Below are positions 23,828-32,074 of a stretch of 36,409 nt of DNA, piece by piece (the stretch's first letter is position 1; each line of letters opens with the position of its first letter). Source of the DNA: Deltaproteobacteria bacterium (GTDB taxonomy: Bacteria > Myxococcota_A > UBA9160 > SZUA-336); assembly GCA_004356455.1 (NCBI GenBank), contig SMWZ01000148.1, positions 1-36,409 of the forward strand, written 5' to 3'. Both the position numbers and the translations under genes were made by a program. Under the pieces are notes generated by a model. That model saw nothing but the letters and a program-made list of their open reading frames with translations, searched no databases and had not been told where the DNA came from.

Positions 23828-23985
23828 CGGGGTGGGCTTGACCCGCGCCAATTGCCGGCCACAACCCCTGTCACCCCTCCTCTCTGGCGTCACAGGAAGC
23901 TGACAGGCAGATGGCAGGGGTGGTACGGCAACAAGCCATCGGCGCCCGAGGGTCTCGGAACTCCCCCTCGGGCGCCTTCTCTATT
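23828..23985 (+). ncRNA. Candidate structured small RNA, unknown class
   Basis: About 155 nt with four consecutive stems. P1 is GCGGG/CCCGC (23828-23832, 23843-23847). P2 is CCTGTCA/TGACAGG (23868-23874, 23901-23907). P3 is GATGGC/GCCATC (23910-23915, 23935-23940). P4 is the 12-bp terminator-like hairpin at 23941-23976. P2, P3 and P4 abut almost without gaps, which would let them stack. There is no open reading frame with a ribosome site inside. I could not match it to tmRNA, 6S, SRP RNA, RNase P or a riboswitch I know. An upstream consensus -35 supports independent transcription. It is a prediction from base pairing only. Confidence 0.35.
23941..23985 (+). terminator. Intrinsic terminator-like hairpin
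   Basis: Perfect 12-bp inverted repeat GGCGCCCGAGGG / CCCTCGGGCGCC (23941-23952, 23965-23976) with a 12-nt loop, followed by TTCTCTATTCT. The pyrimidine tail is only moderately T-rich but lies on the plus-strand side, so it would end plus-strand transcription. On the minus strand (downstream of the phospholipase gene) no T-tract follows. Confidence 0.55.
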
Positions 23986-24039
23986 CTACAGCGGCATGCG
24001 TAGGTGAGCGCCGCGGTTGCTGAGCCATCCCGGCGTGGC

Positions 24040-25695
24040 TCAGGGAGCCGGACAGCCGCCCGGAGGAGCATTGCGCGCCCGGAAGACTGCGATTCGGGCT
24101 TCAGCGGTGGAGGTGTCCCGGCGAACGTCCCCACCGAACTCTATGCAGTGTCGACGTGCCGATCCAAGCTGTAGCGTCACGCGGAGCGTCCCCTGTTGGG
24201 ACTCATCCAACGAGAAGGGGATAATCCCCTTCGAGCCCAGGCATTCGGCGCGTAAAACTGAGCCGCGCCGAATGCGCAGCGAAATGCAGGGGCCATTCGC
24301 ACCTTCCGGATCTCGGTACATCCAGCCCCGGTCACCCAGCGCCGACCAGGCTCCCCCGGGAGGGAGGAAGAAAGCGGCCCGCTCCAGAGTCGTCGGATTC
24401 TGGATCTCGAGCAGCGCGCCCGCGATCGATGGGTCGTCAGCGCTACCGGGAAGCGGTGTTTCGATCAGGGCGTCCCGCGCCACGACCTTGATCTTGCGAG
24501 CGCTCGCATCGTCCGCGCTGTCGCGCACCAGGAGCCTGCGTCCGGCGATCGGCTGGAGCCCGGTCAGATTCTCGAGCGCGTCGTCCCGGCACCTGCGTGG
24601 CGCGTTGATCGGGTTGCAGCGTGCAGGTGAGCCTCCGGGAATCTTTGCGACGTAGTTTCCATCGAAGGGATCAGGCACCGGGTAGTCGGAGGACACGAAC
24701 TGGGCCCCGCTCCTGAGTGCCGCGTCCTGCCGCGTGAAATCGTTGAGGCGCGCATCGAATGTATCGGCGTCGGCACGCGTGCGAATGATGAAGCCGTCGC
24801 GGACCAACGATCGTATGAGCGCCAGGTCCCCGATGGGATCGTTCAGCTTCACGAATGCGGCCTCTGGGGCGGGCGGCTGCGCACTCACAAACATGACGCG
24901 GCCCGCAAGGGAGGGGTGTCCCGCGAGATACGCGTCTCGAATGCTGCCCCCGTTGTCGAGCGCGAAGATCACACGGCCGCGCGCCGCGCGCAGGCTTGGC
25001 CACCCGTCGCGCCGAACTGCTTCTTCGAGCGTTGCCCGCTCTCCGCGCACATGGTCTGGCGTGATCATCTGCTCGTCGGGGAACACCGAGCGGATCTCCG
25101 CGTCGATATCATCCAGTTCGGATGTACCGATCGGGATCGGTACGATGAAGCCGAGCATGACGGGGTCGGGTATGGGGTCATCCTTAGCCTCGATTAGAAT
25201 CATGATCGGCAGGTGCTCAGGATTCGCGGCAGACCACGTCTGAACCTCCTGCAGGCAGCTGACCAGGGTCAGACAGGTCGTCTTCCAGTCAAGGTCTTGC
25301 GTGTGTAGCACCTTCATGCCCGGCTGCAGGAGCTCCGCGATACCGGAGTTTGGATCTTCGCCAAAGAAGATCAGGGCCCTGTGCTGGTAATAGAGGCCGC
25401 CGAGGGGATCGGCGAAGACATCGAGCTCGATCTGTCGGATCCCCTGATTCTCGAACTGTTCGAAGAGCGGGATGTGGGTGTACTCCAGGCTGAGCCCGAG
25501 CCCCTCCTCGAAGAGGTCCAGCACGTCGAGGATCCGCTGCTCGGGTTGGATGTGGTAGCTGTTGTGAGACCCGAGCACCTGGACTTCATTCAGGCGGACA
25601 TCCAGGGGGCCTTCTGCGGCCAGCGAGGGGGAGTACAAGAGAGCGGCGAGCGTACCAAGAGCCCAGAGATCGCGGGACCATCCGTAACGGCTCAT
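24040..25695 (-). CDS. Exported Ca2+-dependent phosphoinositide phospholipase C (PI-PLC)
   Basis: About 551 aa. The ATG at 25695 has GAGG upstream and starts a signal peptide (LWALGTLAALLYSPSLAAEG, 10-29). The catalytic part shows VLGSHNSYH (40-48, His44 as first catalytic His), the calcium-ligand strand QIELDVFAD (88-96; Glu90, Asp92) and LYYQHRAL (101-108, His105 as second His). This is the Ca2+-dependent bacterial PI-PLC type. Residues about 410-551 form an extra C-terminal beta-rich region (LEIQNPTTLERAAFFLPPG; LGDRGWMYRDPEG), possibly for lipid or carbohydrate binding. The enzyme should act outside the inner membrane on inositol lipids, perhaps those of prey or the environment. It is divergent from the amidohydrolase gene. 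Confidence 0.87.
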   Translation of the reverse strand: MSRYGWSRDLWALGTLAALLYSPSLAAEGPLDVRLNEVQVLGSHNSYHIQPEQRILDVLDLFEEGLGLSLEYTHIPLFEQFENQGIRQIELDVFADPLGGLYYQHRALIFFGEDPNSGIAELLQPGMKVLHTQDLDWKTTCLTLVSCLQEVQTWSAANPEHLPIMILIEAKDDPIPDPVMLGFIVPIPIGTSELDDIDAEIRSVFPDEQMITPDHVRGERATLEEAVRRDGWPSLRAARGRVIFALDNGGSIRDAYLAGHPSLAGRVMFVSAQPPAPEAAFVKLNDPIGDLALIRSLVRDGFIIRTRADADTFDARLNDFTRQDAALRSGAQFVSSDYPVPDPFDGNYVAKIPGGSPARCNPINAPRRCRDDALENLTGLQPIAGRRLLVRDSADDASARKIKVVARDALIETPLPGSADDPSIAGALLEIQNPTTLERAAFFLPPGGAWSALGDRGWMYRDPEGANGPCISLRIRRGSVLRAECLGSKGIIPFSLDESQQGTLRVTLQLGSARRHCIEFGGDVRRDTSTAEARIAVFRARNAPPGGCPAP

Positions 25696-25869
25696 GCTCC
25701 TCGCTCCTCTTAGACGCCGAGCTTCAGCCAAGCCTACATGCGCTTGGCGCGAATTGGGGAAAAACCTCACGACCCCTTCTGGTGCTCCGCTCACAGCTCG
25801 TACGTCCAGCCCGCCGCCTCTCGTGATATGGTCGTTTGGCCGGCTGCGCCAACGCCTGGAGGACCCCTC

Positions 25870-27111
25870 ATGGCTGCCCCGCCCCCCATCCACTTCGTCG
25901 ACGCCGACGGGCACATCGTGGAGCACCCCACGGCAATGGTGGAGTACGCGCCGCGGGCGTACCGCGACCGCATCTGGCACGTGGAGTCGGACGCCGATGG
26001 CCGGGAGTGGATCGTGATGAACGGCCAGCGCGAGCCGGCCAACGTCTACGCCGCCGCCGCCGCCGCCGGCTTCTCCCGGGAGGAGAAGGCACGGGCTTTC
26101 GCCGGTCAGATGCGGTACTCGGAGATTCCCGGGGGCGCCTACGACGCGAAGGCCCGCCTGCTCGCCCTGGACGCGGACGGGATCGACGTGAGCGTTCTCT
26201 ACCCAACCTGCATGCTCGGCATCAGCCACTGCCAGGATCTGGCGTTCGCTAACATCATGTGTCGCGCCTACAACGACTGGCTCTCCGACCACTGCGGCGA
26301 GGGCTCAGGTCGTCTCTACGGTGCCGCCGTCCTGCCCCAGCGCGACCTCGCAGCCGCGGCCGCCGAGCTGCACCGAGTGGCGAACCTCCCCCATATCGTG
26401 GCCGCGTTGGTGCGCCCCAATCCGACGGAGAGCTGGAAGCCGCTGTCCGACCCGGCCTACGATCCACTGTGGGAGGCGTTCAGCGACACGGGCCTGGCCT
26501 TGGGGTTCCATCCGCTCCTCGGCGGCCAGCTCCCTGGAGCGTGCACGGGTCTCCGCATCGACCGGCTCGAGCTCGACACGCCGTGGATGCGCGGCGAGCT
26601 GGACCTTCGCCCCATCCTACCGGGGACTCCTATGGGCTACGACAATCACTTCTTTGCCCAGTCCATCTCCAATCCTGTCGACATGATGACGACGATCGCC
26701 TTCGTGGTCGGAGGGGGCGTATGCGAGCGCTTCCCAAACCTCCGAATGGTCTTTCTCGAGTCGAATGGTGGATGGATCGTGCCGTGGCTCGAACGCCTCG
26801 ACCACCACTTTGAGGAGTTCGCATGGGAGGTGCCCTGGCTCAAGCAGGAGCCGTCGGCCTACTTCCGGCGTAACTGCTGGATCAGCTTCGATCCAGACGA
26901 GTCGACCCTCGCCTTCACCGCAAACTCGCCGCTGGTGGGCGCTGATCACATCGTCTGGGCGTCGGACTATCCGCACCCTGACGCCAAGTTCCCGGGCACC
27001 ACGCGCCAGCTCAAAGATGCGACCGCCGTGCTCGGCACCGAGCAGCGCCGGCAGATCGCCGGGGCCAGCACGACCGCGCTCTACGGTATCGAGCTGGCGC
27101 GGACGGACTAA
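25870..27111 (+). CDS. Amidohydrolase-family metal-dependent hydrolase
   Basis: 413-aa TIM-barrel protein of the amidohydrolase 2 (ACMSD-like) group. The ATG at 25870 follows TGGAGGA. Metal and active-site motifs are VDADGHIVEHP (10-20), where the first metal motif reads D-G-H, LGFHPLLGG (central His) and IVWASDYPHPDAKFPG near the C-terminus (Asp and His). These proteins are often called 2-amino-3-carboxymuconate semialdehyde decarboxylase-like, but sequences starting DxDGH-E are a distinct, uncharacterised group abundant in lineages rich in lipid and xenobiotic catabolism. The SDR gene follows 17 bp downstream and is a likely operon partner. Confidence 0.85.
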   Translation: MAAPPPIHFVDADGHIVEHPTAMVEYAPRAYRDRIWHVESDADGREWIVMNGQREPANVYAAAAAAGFSREEKARAFAGQMRYSEIPGGAYDAKARLLALDADGIDVSVLYPTCMLGISHCQDLAFANIMCRAYNDWLSDHCGEGSGRLYGAAVLPQRDLAAAAAELHRVANLPHIVAALVRPNPTESWKPLSDPAYDPLWEAFSDTGLALGFHPLLGGQLPGACTGLRIDRLELDTPWMRGELDLRPILPGTPMGYDNHFFAQSISNPVDMMTTIAFVVGGGVCERFPNLRMVFLESNGGWIVPWLERLDHHFEEFAWEVPWLKQEPSAYFRRNCWISFDPDESTLAFTANSPLVGADHIVWASDYPHPDAKFPGTTRQLKDATAVLGTEQRRQIAGASTTALYGIELARTD

Positions 27112-27128
27112 GGCAGTCCACTTCACCG

Positions 27129-27926
27129 ATGGCCATCTCCTTCGACCTCACGGACCGGCGACTCCTCGTGATCGGAGCCTCGTCGGGCGTAGGGCGCGCG
27201 CTGGGGAAGCTCGCAAGCCAAGCTGGCGCACGGGTCGCATTCGCAGCACGCCGCAAGGAGCGCCTTGTGAAAGTAGCCGCGGAGGTGCCCGGCGAGGCAA
27301 TCGCCCTGCCCTGCGACGTCCGCCACGCTGAGGACTGCGCGCGCGTCGTCGCCGAAACGGTCAGGACGTTCGGCGGACTCGACGGACTCGTGTACGCGGC
27401 CGGGATGTCCCCCCTTGCAATGCTCGATCAGGCCAACCAGGACGAATGGCGCGCCGTGCTCGACACCAATCTGATCGGCGCCGCGCTCGTTACGGCCGAG
27501 TCCATCTCGCACTTGCGGGAGAGCCGCGGGCGGGCCGTGTACGTCTCGTCCTACGCCGTTCGCCAGTCCCTTCCAGGGCTAGCTCTCTACCGGGTCTCCA
27601 AGGTCGCGCTCGACGCGCTGATCGAGGGATGGCGTATGGAACACCCCGATGTCGACTTCACGCGGGTGGTGCTGGGCAATACCGGGGGCACCGAGTTCGC
27701 GAAGGCCTGGGGCCCGGATCGAACCCAGGCCGCCACGAAGGTTTGGGTCGAGCGAGGCCTCTTCCCGGCGCCCACGATGATGGGACTCGAGGCGGCCGCC
27801 GAGGCGATCCTCTCCGTTCTCGCCACGCAGGGATACGTCGACGACATTGCGATCATGCCGCGTACGCGAGACCCGGCCGCCGCATCCGCACTTCAGGGCG
27901 ACACCCGAGACGAGGAGGCGACCTGA
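27129..27926 (+). CDS. Short-chain dehydrogenase/reductase
   Basis: 265-aa SDR. Motifs are GASSGVG (16-22) at the dinucleotide site, basic residues after the second strand (AARRKER, 39-45) that favour NADP(H), CDVRHAED (62-69), YAAG in place of NNAG (89-92), YVSSYA with Ser140/141, and YRVSK (154-158). The triad is complete. The start ATG lies 17 bp after the amidohydrolase stop and has little ribosome-site sequence, suggesting coupling. The C-terminal tail is acidic. The substrate is unknown; acting on the product of the amidohydrolase is possible but unproven. Confidence 0.87.
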   Translation: MAISFDLTDRRLLVIGASSGVGRALGKLASQAGARVAFAARRKERLVKVAAEVPGEAIALPCDVRHAEDCARVVAETVRTFGGLDGLVYAAGMSPLAMLDQANQDEWRAVLDTNLIGAALVTAESISHLRESRGRAVYVSSYAVRQSLPGLALYRVSKVALDALIEGWRMEHPDVDFTRVVLGNTGGTEFAKAWGPDRTQAATKVWVERGLFPAPTMMGLEAAAEAILSVLATQGYVDDIAIMPRTRDPAAASALQGDTRDEEAT

Positions 27927-28050
27927 GCCGTGAACTCTACGCAGCCAGGACCTAAAGAATTGATGAGGTTCATCAAGAACCGATAGTTGCGAGCCACAGA
28001 CCCAGCAGTGTAGTTTCCCCTTCTCTCCGTCGACAGGATAGGGGGATCGT

Positions 28051-30141
28051 ATGAGCGCCGTGCGAATTCGCTCTTATCTTCTTGCTGTCGGCCTGGTCGT
28101 TGCGACGCTGTTCGCCTTCTGGCCCATCCTGAGCAATGACTTCATCAACTATGACGACCCGATCTACGTCACCGACAATACCCTCGTACAGTCGGGTCTG
28201 AGCATGGATGGGATCCGGTGGGCCTTCACGACCCGCCGTACCGGGAACTGGCATCCCGTAACGTGGCTGTCTCATCTGCTGGACTACGAACTCCACGGGC
28301 TCGAGGCAGGCCGGCACCACCTGACAAGTCTCCTGCTCCATCTTCTGAGTTCGTTGGTCTTGTTTGCCTTGTTGCGACAGCTCACGGGCTCTATCTGGCC
28401 AAGCGCATTCGTCGCACTGGTGTTTGCAGTTCACCCACTTCGGGTGGAATCCGTAGCCTGGGTTGCCGAGCGCAAGGACGTACTCTGCACGCTGTTTTGG
28501 ATGCTGAGCCTCCGAGCCTACGTTGGCTACACCAAGAACCCGGGACTGCCGCGCTACCTACTGCTCACGCTTCTGTTTGCCTTGGGCCTGATGGCAAAGC
28601 CCACGCTCGTAACACTGCCCTTTGTCCTGCTGCTTCTCGACTACTGGCCGCTTCAACGCTTTAAGGCCCGGCCACTCTATGCGCCTCCCTGGCGCCTGGT
28701 TCGAGAGAAGATCCCGCTTTTCGTCGTTTCTGCTGTGTTCACTGCCGTGGCCTACGTGGTTCAGCAGCAGGAGGGTGCGGTCGGAACAATGGCGGAGTTC
28801 TCGCTCGGCCAACGCGTGGGCAATGCCCTGGTGGCGTACGTGGCCTATATCGGAAAATTCGCCTGGCCGAGCCACCTCGCGGTCTTCTATCCCCACCCGG
28901 AGGGCCACCTGAGTCCAGGCGCAGTGCTGCGTGCACTCCTTCTTCTCGGGGGTGTGACCTTCGCCGTGCTTCGCTCCGCGCGGACGCAGCGCTATTGGGC
29001 GACGGGTTGGTTCTGGTATCTGGGCACGATGATCCCGGTGATCGGCCTCATCCAGCTCGGAGGCCATGCCATGGCCGATCGCTACACCTATGTACCGCAC
29101 ATCGGCCTGAGCATTTGCCTGGCCTGGGGCGCCGCAGAGTTGACGAAGCGCAAACGCGTGGCGCCGACCGTCTGGGGTGGCCTGGCCGTTGCAGTCTTGC
29201 TTGGCCTAACCGCGACGACGCGGCTACAGACCTACCATTGGCGGGACAGCATCTCAGTTTTTCAACATGCGATCGAGGTCACGGAGAGAAACCATCTTGC
29301 CCATAACCAGCTCGGCGTGGCCCTGGCGGAAAACGATCGGCGCGACGAGGCCATCCGCAGCTACGAGATGGCTCTATCCATCCGACCAGGCTACGCCTCC
29401 GCACAGCACAATCTGGCTGCGGCTCTGGAGGATCTGGGAGAAACCGACGAGGTGATCCGCCGTTACAAGGCCGCGATCCACTCCGACCCGGACAGAGCCG
29501 ATCCCCACTACAACCTGGCCCGTGTACTCGCGAAGCAAGGGCGCATCCCGGAGGCAATAACACATTACAGAGACGCTCTAGAGCTGCGGTCGGACTTTGC
29601 CCAAGCCCATAACAACCTGGCCCGCCTGCTGGATGAGCAAGGCCGAGCGGAGGAAGCGCTGGAGCATTTCTTCGCTGCGTCACAAGCCAAGCCAAATGAT
29701 GCGGTGATTCAGGCCAACCTAGGGAACGCCTTGCATCGGGTTGGTCGAACCGACGAGGCGATTTCGCAGCTCGAGAGAGCCATCACGCTCGCCCCCGATC
29801 ATTTCAACGCCCATTACTTGCTGGGGATCATCCTGTCCAAGCGCGAGCTATACGACAACGCCAGCGCGCACTACAGGCGAGCTCTTGACCTCAAACCCAG
29901 TCACCTGGAAGCGCGATACTACCTTGCGATTGCCCTGACCCTGACGGGAAAGCGAGCGGAAGCCGTCCGGCATTACCAGGAAGTAGTGAAGCTGCAGCCG
30001 CAGCACGCGGATGCCCACTACAACCTCGGGGTTGTGCTCGCTCAACAGGGAAGAATGGACGAAGCCAGCCGGCACTATGAGGTCGCGGTGCACTTGGACC
30101 CGCGGTATGCCAGCGCGCCGCTAATCGAACGCACCCACTGA
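28051..30141 (+). CDS. TMTC-like membrane protein with C-terminal TPR array
   Basis: 696 aa. Residues 1-410 hold about ten hydrophobic segments with a GT-C glycosyltransferase-like first loop containing the paired acidic residues in FINYDDPIYVTDN (34-46), followed by HPLRVESVAWVAERKD (127-142) and MADRYTYVPHIG. This is the bacterial counterpart of eukaryotic TMTC proteins (O-mannosyl-transferase-related). Residues about 413-690 contain eight TPR units (for example AHNQLGVALAENDRRDEAI; AHYNLGVVLAQQGRMDEA). ATG 28051 follows AGGGGGAT. Transfer of a sugar from a polyprenyl donor to a protein on the periplasmic face is plausible but untested for the bacterial members. It stands alone. Confidence 0.83.
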   Translation: MSAVRIRSYLLAVGLVVATLFAFWPILSNDFINYDDPIYVTDNTLVQSGLSMDGIRWAFTTRRTGNWHPVTWLSHLLDYELHGLEAGRHHLTSLLLHLLSSLVLFALLRQLTGSIWPSAFVALVFAVHPLRVESVAWVAERKDVLCTLFWMLSLRAYVGYTKNPGLPRYLLLTLLFALGLMAKPTLVTLPFVLLLLDYWPLQRFKARPLYAPPWRLVREKIPLFVVSAVFTAVAYVVQQQEGAVGTMAEFSLGQRVGNALVAYVAYIGKFAWPSHLAVFYPHPEGHLSPGAVLRALLLLGGVTFAVLRSARTQRYWATGWFWYLGTMIPVIGLIQLGGHAMADRYTYVPHIGLSICLAWGAAELTKRKRVAPTVWGGLAVAVLLGLTATTRLQTYHWRDSISVFQHAIEVTERNHLAHNQLGVALAENDRRDEAIRSYEMALSIRPGYASAQHNLAAALEDLGETDEVIRRYKAAIHSDPDRADPHYNLARVLAKQGRIPEAITHYRDALELRSDFAQAHNNLARLLDEQGRAEEALEHFFAASQAKPNDAVIQANLGNALHRVGRTDEAISQLERAITLAPDHFNAHYLLGIILSKRELYDNASAHYRRALDLKPSHLEARYYLAIALTLTGKRAEAVRHYQEVVKLQPQHADAHYNLGVVLAQQGRMDEASRHYEVAVHLDPRYASAPLIERTH

Positions 30142-30213
30142 CGGCCTCTCCCGGGCAAGGGACGCCGAGCAGGGCCGGCACGTGGGGGCTGCTACGGCGA
30201 CCGCGACGGCCTG

Positions 30214-30741
30214 CTAGGTGCCGCGCTCGGACGCTGAGTCTGCCAGCGCCACGATTCCAATGAACGGCGTGATGACTGCGCCTAACACGGCAGAGAAGGT
30301 CGCCTTGAGCCAGAGGAAGCGGGTGAGCTCCAGCTCCGTCAGACCGACAGAGCCCAACGCCACCAACACCAGGGCCCCCACGAGCACCAGACTCGTCAAG
30401 CCAAAGAGAGCGGCGCGAGTGCGCAGAGGGCGTTGGAAGCGCGCAAGCCAGCTGGGCAGGCCCGGCGAGTGAGGAAGGGGTTCCACGATCGAGCGCCGGA
30501 CGTGACGACGAACGATCGGCGTGACGATCAGGCAAGTGATGGCGGGCAGGAAGAAGCAGGTGCCCAGCATATCGGGGCCGGCGCTCGTCTCCAATCCCCA
30601 CACGGGAACCATACTGACGCCCCGGAACATCGCCAGGCCAATCAGACCGTTCAGGATGAAGTTGATGATGCAAGGGACGATGCAATGCCCGAGGAGAAGG
30701 TACTGCTGCTGGCTTCGCGAGAGCTTCATTGCGAGGAACAT
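30214..30741 (-). CDS. Small integral membrane protein
   Basis: 175-aa protein with four predicted membrane helices (about 18-40, 60-78, 110-132, 145-167), rich in Leu/Val/Ile. An internal Met at residue 5 is an alternative start. The amphipathic middle segment has several Arg residues (RRHVRRSIVEP, RFQRPLRTR), consistent with cytoplasmic loops under the positive-inside rule. I do not recognise a family. It is the last gene of a minus-strand run with the split-barrel protein, the frameshifted hydrolase and the kelch protein, and converges on the TMTC-like gene. Confidence 0.7.
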   Translation of the reverse strand: MFLAMKLSRSQQQYLLLGHCIVPCIINFILNGLIGLAMFRGVSMVPVWGLETSAGPDMLGTCFFLPAITCLIVTPIVRRHVRRSIVEPLPHSPGLPSWLARFQRPLRTRAALFGLTSLVLVGALVLVALGSVGLTELELTRFLWLKATFSAVLGAVITPFIGIVALADSASERGT

Positions 30742-30785
30742 AGCAGCTAAAGCTCCATTTGATGCCTTAGTAGCGGGCAGCGTAG

Positions 30786-31208
30786 CTACTCGTACACATC
30801 CTCGGGCAGCAGGCGAACCGCGATCGACTGGGATGTGTCTTGAATCAGGCCGACCCAGACGTCGGCCCAGCCGTACTTCTCGCGGAGCAACGAGCGAATG
30901 AGCCGGTGGCCCGCGGCCCCGGGCTTAGGCACGGCTCGAAAGCTGGAAACCTTGCCGAGGACTTCGAGCTCGATCGAGGGATCGGACCGGATATCGAGAT
31001 ACCACGGCCGCTGCGGCGTCGCCGATTCGAGCCATAGTGCGCCTTGAAAACGGGCGAACCAGACGCGCGTGCTCCGGAGCTTTGCCGCGACCCCTCGCGT
31101 GCGTAGCACCGCCACATCCTGGGACTCGAGCGCCGCCCAGCTGATGCCAAAAAACAGCGCCAAGAGGATGACGACAGCGAGGCCGACTGTGCGGAGGACC
31201 GGGATCAT
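30786..31208 (-). CDS. Membrane-anchored split-barrel (deazaflavin/FMN-binding-like) protein
   Basis: 140 aa. An N-terminal hydrophobic helix (TVGLAVVILLALFFGISWA, 7-25) is an anchor or uncleaved signal. The rest follows the split-barrel pattern of the F420/PNPOx-like proteins: VLRTRG, STRVWFARFQGALWLESAT (46-64), PWYLDIRSDPSIELEV (68-83) and REKYGWADVWVGL. The last block is typical of the small deazaflavin-dependent-like proteins. ATG 31208 has no strong ribosome site. A fossil of its 3' end survives at about 35780-35810, beside a fossil of the same neighbouring hydrolase, so the pair has been inherited as a unit. Confidence 0.72.
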   Translation of the reverse strand: MIPVLRTVGLAVVILLALFFGISWAALESQDVAVLRTRGVAAKLRSTRVWFARFQGALWLESATPQRPWYLDIRSDPSIELEVLGKVSSFRAVPKPGAAGHRLIRSLLREKYGWADVWVGLIQDTSQSIAVRLLPEDVYE

Positions 31209-31242
31209 GTGTCACCTGTGTGGGGACTCGTCTAGCTCGCAG

Positions 31243-32051
31243 CTACAGTGCCTCCAGAAACTGCCGCACCGTGCGCGAAAAGGCCTCGGGCTGCTCGACG
31301 TGGGGGTTGTGACCGGCGTCGTTCATGAAAACTGTCTGACAGTTTGCAAGCTTCTTCTCGGCGCGCTCCACCTCGGTCGTCTCGAGCGCGCCTCCAAGCG
31401 CGGCCTCGCCCACCAGGAGCTGCAGCGGGCAAGTGATGCGCTCAGGCAGCTCGTCGGACCGCCAGGACCCGAAGGCTGAGCCATCGAGGACCTGGCCCGG
31501 GGTCTGAGGATCGAGCCAGACCAGGAACTGGGCAAGAGCGGGCGCAAACTCGAGAGGGAGCTCCGGGACCTGCCCGGCGAGCCGCTCGCTGATCTCTCCT
31601 GCCGTAAGATCCGACTCCGCAAGCTCCTTGAAGGCGCGGAGCATGGAGCCGAACGCGCCCGGACCCGTCTCATTTTTGTAGAGCGGGGGATCCACCAGCA
31701 CCATCGCTCGGACCAGCTCGGGTGTCTCGGCTGCGATGTAGATAGCATTCAACCCACCCAGCGAGGACCCCACCCGTACGGCTGGCTCGCGCACGACTGC
31801 ACGCAGAAACGCCTGCTGATCACGCGGGTAGTCGATATAACGGTAGCCATTCGGCACCCGACCCGAGCGCCCGTGTCCGCGGGCATCGAGTGCGAAAAGC
31901 TGCCGATCGCGTCCAAGACCAGCACCCATCTGAGCCAGCTCGTGGAGGTCCCGTGCAGCAGGACCAGGGGCGCTCCGCTCGGCGCGTCATCGATCCGCTC
32001 TGCGTAGTGGAGCTTGACCTCTCCCGTGTCGAATTTGGCTTCGGTCACCAT
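31243..32051 (-). pseudogene. Frameshifted alpha/beta hydrolase
   Basis: The N-terminal part (MVTEAKFDTGEVKLHYAER to LVLLHGTSTSWL) starts at 32051. The rest (MGAGLGRDRQLFALDARGHG onward to the stop) is in another frame, and total length is not a multiple of three. A one-base loss near 31930-31945 would reconcile the two. Elements present: LLHGTS, LDARGHGRSG, nucleophile elbow GSSLGG, and DAGHNPH. The expected acidic residue in LLVGEAALGG appears to be Ala, another sign of decay unless the acid lies elsewhere. A sequencing error cannot be excluded for the frameshift. A shorter, collapsed copy lies at 35845-36033. Confidence 0.75.
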
Positions 32052-32074
32052 AGGTTTCGCCAGTTCTATGTGAC

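Noticed and set aside
29891-30685. 264-codon minus-strand open frame across the end of the TMTC-like gene
   Set aside because: Arg/Pro/Ser-rich shadow translation overlapping the membrane protein gene in another frame; no family features.
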